From assembly GCF_000336915.1 (NCBI RefSeq), contig NZ_AOMD01000015.1, positions 138,193 through 202,192 on the forward strand: a DNA stretch of 64,000 nt, in the 5' to 3' direction. Source of the DNA: Halococcus saccharolyticus DSM 5350 (GTDB lineage: Archaea > Halobacteriota > Halobacteria > Halobacteriales > Halococcaceae). Shown here in pieces: positions 58,170-64,000 of this stretch. The position numbers and the translations under genes are program-made. Each line of letters begins with the position of its first letter. The stretch's first letter is position 1. Below the pieces are notes generated by a model, which did no database searches, was not told the origin of the DNA, and saw only the letters and a list, made by a program, of their open reading frames with translations.

Positions 58170-60194
58170 ATGGAGTCCCTGGGCGAGTTCGACGAGGTGG
58201 TTCACGAACCGACCGAGGAGTTCGTCGAATCCACGAACGTCCACGCGTTCATGCAGGAGCACGGGATCGACGACTACGACGAGCTGATCGCACGGACCTG
58301 CGGCGATACCGGGGTCGACGAGTCGGGCGTCGACTGGTTCTGGGACGAACTCGTCGACTATCTCGGTATCGAGTTCTTCGAGGAGTATGATACCATCCGC
58401 GACGACAGCGAGGGGCCGCAGTTCACCGATTGGTATCCCGGCGGCACGATCAACATCGCCCACAACACTCTCGATCGGTACGCCGACGGCGACACCGCCG
58501 ACGACGTGGCCTGTGTCTGGGAGGGCGAACCCGGGACAGTTCGGGAGGTGACGTTCGCCGACCTCCACGACCAGGCGAACCGGGTGGCGAACTGTCTCGA
58601 AGAACACGGGGTCGAGACGGGCGACACCGTCGGACTCTACATGCCGATGGTGCCCGAGGTCATCGCCATTCTCTACGGCTGTTTCAAGATCGGCGCGATC
58701 GCGGTGCCGATCTTCTCGGGGTTCGGCGTCGATGCGACCGCCACCAGGATCGAGGACGCCGAGCCCACAGTGCTGTTCACCGGCGACGGGTTCTACCGCC
58801 GCGGCGACGAGGTCCGGCTGAAGGGGGCCGCCGACGAGGCGATCACGGAGGCCGGTCACGTCGAACACACCGTCGTCTACGACCGGCTGGGGCTGACGCC
58901 TGGCGAGGACGGTGGAGATGACGGCGATGCGGACGAGGTTCCGTGGGACGACGCGCGCGACGAGCGCTGGAACGAGGCGGTTGGTGAGCAGCCGAGCGAG
59001 TACGAGACGAAAGAACTCGACGCGTCCCAGGAGTCGATGCTGCTCTACTCGTCGGGGACCACTGGCAAACCGAAGGGGATCGTCCACACCCACGCCGGGG
59101 TTCTGATGCAGTGTGCGAAGGAGATCCACTTCGGGTTCGATCAGAAACCAGACGACAACTTCTTCTGGGTCTCCGATATCGGCTGGATGATGGGGCCGTG
59201 GACGCTGATTGGCAACCACGCCTTCGGTGGGAGTGTGGTGATGTACGAGGGCGCGCCAGACCACCCCGAACCCGATCGATTCTGGGCGATGATCGACCGC
59301 CACGACGTCACCCAGTTCGGCATCTCGCCGACCGCGATCCGCGCGCTCAGAAAGCAGGGTGATGAATGGATCGAGGGGCACGACCTGTCGAGCCTCCGGC
59401 TTCTGGGATCGACCGGCGAGCCGTGGGACCCCGAGTCGTGGCTCTGGTTCTACGAGAACGTCGGCGGTGGCGACACGCCGATCATCAACATCTCCGGCGG
59501 GACGGAGATCTGCGGGTGTTTCCTGATGCCGATGCCGATCCAGTCGCTGAAACCCTGCACGCTCGGCGGTCCGGGGCTCGGGATGAACATCGATATCGTG
59601 GATTCAGGGGGTGAATCGGTGGCCGACGCACACGAGAGAGGATTCCTCGTTGCGCGCGACTCGTGTCCCTCGATGACCAAATCGCTCTGGAGCGGCGACG
59701 AGCGCTATCTCGAAGAGTACTGGTCGAGCTTCGAGGACCCGCCGCTGTGGGACCACGGCGACTGGGCGCAGAAGGACGAAGATGGATTGTGGTTCCTCCA
59801 CGGCCGGGCCGACGACGCGCTGAACGTCGCCGGGCGGAAAGTCGGTCCCGCCGAGGTCGAGGGCGCGATCATCGAACACGACGACACGAACCAGGCCGCC
59901 GCGGTCGGCGTCCCGGACGACACTACTGGTACTGCGGTCGTGGCGTACGTCGTGCTCGAAGATCACGCCAAGGCATCGGACGCACTCCGCGAGGAACTCC
60001 GTGAGCAGGTGGGTGCGGAGCTCGGCAAGCCGTTCAAACCTCGCGAGGTGCTTTTTGTGGATGAACTCCCGAAGACCCAGTCGGGGAAGATCATCCGGCG
60101 GGCGATCGCGTCGATCTATCAGGGCGAGGAGCTCGGCGACATGGACTCGATCGAGAACCCTGACGCGCTCGACGCCATCGAGCAGGCGCGATAA
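58170..60194 (+). CDS. Acyl-CoA synthetase, AMP-forming (acetyl-CoA synthetase-like)
   Basis: 674 residues from MESLGEFDEVVHEPTEE. The phosphate loop is LYSSGTTGKPKGIVHTH, aromatic ATP-binding motif NISGGTEICG, HGDWAQKDEDGLWFLHGRAD the hinge, and KTQSGKIIRRAI the catalytic lysine. It activates a carboxylate to acyl-AMP and then acyl-CoA. It resembles the Acs-like AMP-binding proteins of haloarchaea; acetate, propionate or another short acid are possible substrates. The methylmalonyl-CoA genes in the window make propionate attractive (inference). Confidence 0.92.
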   Translation: MESLGEFDEVVHEPTEEFVESTNVHAFMQEHGIDDYDELIARTCGDTGVDESGVDWFWDELVDYLGIEFFEEYDTIRDDSEGPQFTDWYPGGTINIAHNTLDRYADGDTADDVACVWEGEPGTVREVTFADLHDQANRVANCLEEHGVETGDTVGLYMPMVPEVIAILYGCFKIGAIAVPIFSGFGVDATATRIEDAEPTVLFTGDGFYRRGDEVRLKGAADEAITEAGHVEHTVVYDRLGLTPGEDGGDDGDADEVPWDDARDERWNEAVGEQPSEYETKELDASQESMLLYSSGTTGKPKGIVHTHAGVLMQCAKEIHFGFDQKPDDNFFWVSDIGWMMGPWTLIGNHAFGGSVVMYEGAPDHPEPDRFWAMIDRHDVTQFGISPTAIRALRKQGDEWIEGHDLSSLRLLGSTGEPWDPESWLWFYENVGGGDTPIINISGGTEICGCFLMPMPIQSLKPCTLGGPGLGMNIDIVDSGGESVADAHERGFLVARDSCPSMTKSLWSGDERYLEEYWSSFEDPPLWDHGDWAQKDEDGLWFLHGRADDALNVAGRKVGPAEVEGAIIEHDDTNQAAAVGVPDDTTGTAVVAYVVLEDHAKASDALREELREQVGAELGKPFKPREVLFVDELPKTQSGKIIRRAIASIYQGEELGDMDSIENPDALDAIEQAR

Positions 60195-60248
60195 ACTCTC
60201 CCGCTTTCCCCGCAACCCGTCTTCACGCCTTCTCGCATCCTCGCCCGT

Positions 60249-60806
60249 TTACTCGCCGTTCCCGCGCCATTCCTCACGGAGCAGGCCGTACTGGATCGTA
60301 TCGCGGTACGCGCCGTCGATGAATCGATCCTTCCGGATGCGACCCTCTTCGGTGAAGCCGAGCGACTCCAACAGACCACGGGAGGCATCGTTGAAATCGA
60401 AGGCGATCGCTCCCACGGCGGGGTGGTCGTACGTCCGGAAGACGTAGTCGATGACGAGTGCGACGGATTCCCTGCCGTAGCCCTCGCCGTGGATCTCGGG
60501 GACGAGCCAGTAGCCGAGTTCCGGGCGTCGCCAGTCGGCGTCAGCCACGCTCACGACGCCGATCCGCTCCACGTCGTCCTCGTCCGGTTGGCCGGGACCG
60601 GCGTCGTCGCCATCGAGACAGACGAGAAACTGGTCGGTGTCATCGTCTTCGGTCGGTAGATCGATCTGCTCTTGATTTCTGAGCGGCGTGCCGAGCGGGT
60701 AGCGGATCTCCGGGTTGGCGGAACCGCGCTGGACGAACGGGAGGTCCTCTGATTCGAGGGTTCGAAGCGTGACGCGCTCGCCGCTCGTGATTCGTGGGCC
60801 GGGCAT
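60249..60806 (-). CDS. GNAT family N-acetyltransferase, RimJ/RimL-like
   Basis: 185 residues. MPGPRITSGERVTLRTLESED at the N-terminus, GVVSVADADWRRPELGYWL strand region, EIHGEGYGRESVALVIDYVF acetyl-CoA loop and NDASRGLLESLGFTEEGRIR near the end are typical of RimJ/RimL-type GNATs acting on N-terminal or small amines. Paralogue of the protein at 63033-63566, which begins the same way (MPGP). Confidence 0.9.
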   Translation of the reverse strand: MPGPRITSGERVTLRTLESEDLPFVQRGSANPEIRYPLGTPLRNQEQIDLPTEDDDTDQFLVCLDGDDAGPGQPDEDDVERIGVVSVADADWRRPELGYWLVPEIHGEGYGRESVALVIDYVFRTYDHPAVGAIAFDFNDASRGLLESLGFTEEGRIRKDRFIDGAYRDTIQYGLLREEWRGNGE

Positions 60807-60877
60807 GACTCGACAGCGATCGCACAGCGTATAGCACTTTTCGGTGGCTGCTCGTCGACTCGGGTCGGCCGTCGAGA

Positions 60878-61585
60878 TCAGCGGATCGCGGTTGGATCGA
60901 CGATGGTTCCCTCGGGCGCACTCTCTGTCGCGATCGCGACGTCGCCGACGGTCCCAGCAGCCGGAAATACGACTGTCGCACCCGTAAGCAGCGGTGCGAC
61001 GATACCGGCCGCGACGGTCTCTGGGTGGGTGAGTGACGCACGCACCACCACTGCGTCACCGGCCGTCAGTCCTGCTCGTTCGACGACGCGCCCGGCTGTA
61101 TCGAGGAGTTCGGCGTGAGAAACCGACGACCCGTCGGCGGCGAGTACTGGATCGTCGGCCACGACCTCCGTCGGTGCGAGCGTCGGGTTCTCGCTCCAGA
61201 CGTCGCGCTCGAAGTGTGCCGCTCCGGGATCGTCGGGCGAATCGCCGTAAGCGACGCGCGTGCCGCCGGGTGGGAGTTCGAAGTCGTCGATCGCGTCTGT
61301 CGGCGCGACGACCGCACGAGCGTCGATCGATGTGGGCGGATCGAACCGCGCGACGCCGCCGAGCGACGCCGTTCCGAGGAAGGCGAGCACTGCCGCGGCC
61401 TGCCGTCCGGCGATCCCGACGGTTCGCCCGCGGCGAACCCCGAGATGGCTGAGGAAGTTCCCGGTCTTCCACGCGTTCGTGAGGAGTCGGTGGTAGTCGT
61501 ATTCCTCCTCCGGATCGCCCGCCACGCGGAGGGCCGGGTTGTCACTCCGACGGTCGCGTGCGAGCAGCCCGCGCAGCGTGTCCAT
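60878..61585 (-). CDS. AMP-ligase-like half protein with duplicated N-terminal subdomain
   Basis: 235 residues. Residues about 17-90 (ALRVAGDPEEEYDYHRLLTNA through RTVGIAGRQAAAVLAFLGTA) and about 142-215 (HAELLDTAGRVVERAGL, AVVVRASLTHPETVAAGIVA) both look like the first subdomain of AMP-dependent ligases, i.e. a tandem copy. The ATP-binding SGTTGxPK loop, the aromatic motif and the catalytic lysine are all missing, so it cannot be a normal ligase. Alternatively an acyl- or CoA-binding regulator. Adjacent to a complete Acs-like gene. Confidence 0.65.
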   Translation of the reverse strand: MDTLRGLLARDRRSDNPALRVAGDPEEEYDYHRLLTNAWKTGNFLSHLGVRRGRTVGIAGRQAAAVLAFLGTASLGGVARFDPPTSIDARAVVAPTDAIDDFELPPGGTRVAYGDSPDDPGAAHFERDVWSENPTLAPTEVVADDPVLAADGSSVSHAELLDTAGRVVERAGLTAGDAVVVRASLTHPETVAAGIVAPLLTGATVVFPAAGTVGDVAIATESAPEGTIVDPTAIR

Positions 61586-61709
61586 GCCCGTGATTCGGCT
61601 GCGTGGCCCAAAACCCCGCCGGCTGCGGCGGCGGTGCTGTGCGGAGTGACTGCGGGTGACACTATGGATTTACCGTGAGCGAAACGAGCGTGAACCGCGA
61701 AGTAATAAT

Positions 61710-62129
61710 CTACTGATCGATGATCTCGCCCACCGCGAAGTTGGATTTCACTTCGGTGACTTCGACCTTGACACGCTCGCCGATCTCCGCCCCGGGGACG
61801 ATGATGACGTAGCCTCGTTCGACGCGCGCGATCCCGTCGCCCTGCTTGCCGATGTCCTCGACCTCGACGTAGCGCATCTCGCCGATGTCGACTGGCGGCT
61901 GGGGCTCCGAGGACGGACGACTTGATGCCGAGTGTGACTCGTTCGATCCCGCACTACTCGACTCGGCGTCGGTGCGCTCGCGCGAGACGAGCGCCACGCG
62001 GTACACCTCGCCCGCCTCGACGGAGCCGGTGTCGATCTCGCGGCGCGGCACCTCGACGGTGTAGGTGTCGTCGTCTTCCGCAGTGACCTCGGCGTTGAAC
62101 AGACACAAGAGCTTGTCAGAGATTTCCAT
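61710..62129 (-). CDS. TRAM-domain protein
   Basis: 139 residues from MEISDKLLCLFNAEV. N-terminal part with YTVEVPRREIDTGSVEAGEVYRV is beta-rich; a S/E-rich linker follows; C-terminal TRAM domain from about 80: VEVEDIGKQGDGIARVERGY then VIIVPGAEIGERVKVEVTEV, binding RNA in tRNA-modifying enzymes. Stand-alone TRAM proteins are common in haloarchaea, where they are suspected RNA chaperones. The longer open frame is a shadow. Confidence 0.9.
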   Translation of the reverse strand: MEISDKLLCLFNAEVTAEDDDTYTVEVPRREIDTGSVEAGEVYRVALVSRERTDAESSSAGSNESHSASSRPSSEPQPPVDIGEMRYVEVEDIGKQGDGIARVERGYVIIVPGAEIGERVKVEVTEVKSNFAVGEIIDQ

Positions 62130-62384
62130 CGGTAGGCCTCCGTTTGCGCCCGTTGGTGGCGAGCGGTAAAGAACTACCGCACGAACGACCGTCCCGGCCG
62201 CCACCGATCGCGGTCGATCGCGACCATCGACTTCCGTCGATCGAATCGCCCGATAATCGATTACCTCGCTGTACCACTCCTGCTCACGAGCGCCCCGACC
62301 AGGCTGGTCGTGGCCGTCCAGCGGAGCCAACACGCGACGAAAATCGGCCGACAGCGGTCGAATTACCCTGGTGTACCAAATCCG

Positions 62385-62390
62385 CTTTAG
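62385..62390 (+). promoter_or_regulatory. TATA-like element of the winged-helix gene
   Basis: CTTTAG centred 26-27 nt before the ATG at 62414, indicating a leaderless transcript. Confidence 0.4.
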
Positions 62391-62413
62391 GGAGACGTGC
62401 CGTTCGTCCATTC

Positions 62414-62650
62414 ATGGCAGCCAGCAGCGCGACGCCCGACCTCAGTCGAAAACAGCACCGGATCCTCGAGTACCTCCGCGAGAACGCCGGCACCCGGACG
62501 TACTTCAAATCTCGGCTGATCGGCGAGGAGCTCGACCTCTCGGCGAAGGAGGTCGGCACGAACATGACTGCCATCCAGAACGGCGAGTGTTCGCTCTCGG
62601 TCGAGAAGTGGGGGTACTCCTCGTCGACGACGTGGAAGGTCACCGCCTGA
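62414..62650 (+). CDS. Small winged-helix DNA-binding protein
   Basis: 78 residues from MAASSATPDLSRKQHRILEYL. A helix (SRKQHRILEYLREN), then KSRLIGEELDLSAKEVGTNMTAIQ as the helix-turn-helix and SVEKWGYSSSTTWKVTA as the wing. Resembles the haloarchaeal DUF7123-type proteins. Its final codons TA and the TGA run directly into the family C repeat. Target unknown. Confidence 0.82.
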   Translation: MAASSATPDLSRKQHRILEYLRENAGTRTYFKSRLIGEELDLSAKEVGTNMTAIQNGECSLSVEKWGYSSSTTWKVTA

Positions 62651-62830
62651 AAGCCCTCGGAACTGCGCGGGCCGATGGCCCGCGCATCCGGCCTCACTGC
62701 GTTCGGCCGGACGCCTGGCGGCGGTTCCTCGCCCTTTTCATGTCCACCAGGACAGCATTGCGCGACCCGCGCTGTCGCGCGGGCACGCGCTGAGGCCCTG
62801 CCCTTCCCCATGTTCGCGCGCCCGACGCTA
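62649..62830. repeat. Dispersed repeat, family C copy 2 (begins at a stop codon)
   Basis: TGAAAGCCCTCGGAACTGCG, CATCCGGCCTCACT, GTTCGGCCGGACGCC and GGTTCCTCGCCCTTTTCATG repeat the sequence following the IscA-like gene at 13679. The rest corresponds to the first copy with internal palindromic modules missing. The remaining gap to 63032 is GC-rich with no gene seen. Confidence 0.75.
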
Positions 62831-63032
62831 TCGCGCCGGTCCGCGCTCACGGCCACCGCACCGCCTCCGCTCCCCGCCTGCACAACTCTGCACCGCCCCG
62901 CAATCGCTACCGCCCCGCTACCGTACTGCCCCGCAACCGCCACCCCGATTGGCCGTCTCCACCGTGCGATCGCACGACTGGAGACGAACGGGCACACAAG
63001 TTTGATACCTCCGGCCGGAATCGACTCGTAGT

Positions 63033-63566
63033 ATGCCCGGACCCGCATTCCTCGACGGCGATCACATCACACTTCGGACAATCGAAGAGGAGGACCTCGA
63101 ATTCCTCCAGCGCATCATCAACGATCCCGAGGTCTGGCGCTCGCTCGGCGCGGTGACACCGGCGAACGCCGAACAGGAGCGCGAGTGGTTCGAGGGGATG
63201 ACCGAGAGCGACGACATCTCGCTGCTCATCTGCGACGACGAGGAACCGGTCGGGACCATCGGTCTCAACGACATCAACGAGACCTGGGGCCACGCCGAGG
63301 TGGGCTACTGGGTGACGCCCGACGCGTGGGGCGAGGGCTACGCGACCGCGGCCACCGAACTTCTCGTCGGCTACGCGTTCGACCAGCGCCGGCTCAACAA
63401 GCTCGTCGCCAACGCCTTCGACTTCAACGCGGGTTCGCGACGCGTCCTTGAAAAGGTCGGATTCGTCGAAGAGGGCGTCCGCCGGGAGGAAGCGTTCGTG
63501 AACGGTGAGTTCGTCGACATTCACCGATACGGGCTGTTGGCCCGCGAATGGCGAGCGGACGATTGA
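63033..63566 (+). CDS. GNAT family N-acetyltransferase, RimJ/RimL-like
   Basis: 177 residues. MPGPAFLDGDHITLRTIEEED, then GTIGLNDINETWGHAEVGYWV, DAWGEGYATAATELLVGYAF with the acetyl-CoA loop, and NAGSRRVLEKVGFVEEGVRR. Closest in layout to ribosomal-protein-alanine or spermidine-type N-acetyltransferases. Paralogue of the gene at 60249-60806. Confidence 0.9.
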   Translation: MPGPAFLDGDHITLRTIEEEDLEFLQRIINDPEVWRSLGAVTPANAEQEREWFEGMTESDDISLLICDDEEPVGTIGLNDINETWGHAEVGYWVTPDAWGEGYATAATELLVGYAFDQRRLNKLVANAFDFNAGSRRVLEKVGFVEEGVRREEAFVNGEFVDIHRYGLLAREWRADD

Positions 63567-63620
63567 CAAGCTCGCACGGATCAGCGCACAAACGGCGTGA
63601 TGTGGCTCCGATTTCACCGA

Positions 63621-64000
63621 TCAGCCCAGTCGCGTCTCTAACTCGTGAAACGACTCGCCGCCCACCGGCCGATCGAACGCCGGTGTGGACGGCTGGTGGC
63701 GCTTGTGCCGTGTCGCGACGTGCATCTCGGCGTATTCGGCGACGGTTTCGGTGCTGATACCCAACTCGTCCGCGGTCCCCGCAATGCTCAGGTTCTCGTC
63801 GACGAGTTTGTGGAGGATGATGTCGAGCAGTCCGTAGGGTGCACCGAGATCGGTCTCGTCGGTCTGACCGACCCAGAGGTCGGCCGTCGCGGGTTTCTCG
63901 ATGATCCGTGGCGGAACGTCGACGGCCGCGGCGAGCGCCCGGATTTCGGTTTTGTACAGACCGGCGAGCGGTCGGAGATCGGCAGCTCCATCGCCGTACT
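63621..64000 (-). CDS. nadE: NAD+ synthetase, C-terminal part (cut by window edge)
   Basis: The complement gives 126 codons from the window edge to the TGA at 63621-63623. It starts YGDGAADLRPLAGLYKTEIR, the ammonia-dependent NAD+ synthetase segment, followed by KPATADLWVGQTDETDLG, the conserved adenylate/pyrophosphate contact region, and YGLLDIILHKLVDEN. It converts nicotinate adenine dinucleotide to NAD with ammonia and ATP. The N-terminal ATP-binding SGGxDS loop lies outside the window. Confidence 0.92.
   Translation of the reverse strand, partial: YGDGAADLRPLAGLYKTEIRALAAAVDVPPRIIEKPATADLWVGQTDETDLGAPYGLLDIILHKLVDENLSIAGTADELGISTETVAEYAEMHVATRHKRHQPSTPAFDRPVGGESFHELETRLG

Overview
The window is chromosomal DNA from a halophilic archaeon (class Halobacteria; the density of GC-rich palindromic intergenic repeats would suit a Halococcus-type genome, but the genus is inference). 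Signs are high GC with codon position 3 almost all G/C, very acidic proteins, haloarchaeal TATA elements about 26 nt before start codons (leaderless transcripts), Tat signal peptides with lipoboxes, a halocyanin, a SAMP-type ubiquitin-like protein, ribosomal protein S17e and an archaeal RNase P RNA. Both ends cut genes: an amidohydrolase N-terminus at the left and an NAD+ synthetase C-terminus at the right.

Layout. 1-9.7 kb: HD hydrolase, a tiny acidic protein with an odd upstream ORF, an SDR enzyme, the tightly overlapping cofD / Dus-like / CitG-like / DUF447 operon (coenzyme F420 and perhaps a pterin-type cofactor), S17e, aspartate-semialdehyde dehydrogenase, an AT-rich foreign-looking gene and a 2-hydroxyacid dehydrogenase. 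9.7-21.5 kb: geranylgeranyl-reductase-type flavoprotein, a probable structured ncRNA, hisD, IscA-like Fe-S protein, SAMP-like modifier, nucleoside phosphorylase, enolase-superfamily enzyme, a surface protein with a TP-rich stalk, CBS protein, metallo-beta-lactamase fold protein, SDR, M29 aminopeptidase and a small zinc-finger protein. 21.5-25.4 kb: matrixin-like lipoprotein, an inverted-repeat (MITE-like) element abutting the RNase P RNA gene, nicotinate phosphoribosyltransferase, and a bacterio-opsin-activator-type regulator without a normal start codon.

25.4-31.5 kb: a complete dipeptide/oligopeptide ABC transporter operon (binding lipoprotein, 54-residue ORF, two permeases, fused double ATPase) behind a TATA box and a perfect palindrome. 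31.5-38 kb: Hvo_1808-like surface lipoprotein, nicotinamidase, thioesterase, DUF4385 protein, mevalonate-phosphate decarboxylase, DJ-1/PfpI protein and endonuclease III. 38.2-44 kb: a respiratory cytochrome bc-type cluster with membrane-anchored halocyanin, Rieske protein, split cytochrome b and several small haloarchaeal membrane proteins. 44.3-47.8 kb: two-gene 2-oxoacid:ferredoxin oxidoreductase and a flavin reductase. 48-54.3 kb: lipoprotein, Nudix, alpha/beta hydrolase, methylmalonyl-CoA epimerase, sodium:solute symporter and methylmalonyl-CoA mutase catalytic subunit. 54.6-64 kb: MFS transporter, S66 peptidase, three GNATs, an acyl-CoA synthetase, an unusual AMP-ligase-like half protein, a TRAM protein, a small winged-helix protein and nadE.

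Themes: electron transfer (F420, halocyanin/bc complex, ferredoxin oxidoreductase, flavin reductase); NAD salvage from three separate loci (nicotinamidase, nicotinate phosphoribosyltransferase, NAD+ synthetase); and propionyl/methylmalonyl-CoA metabolism. The long intergenic regions are filled by at least three families of dispersed, modular palindromic repeats, some starting exactly at stop codons. No CRISPR array, transposase, tRNA or rRNA was found.
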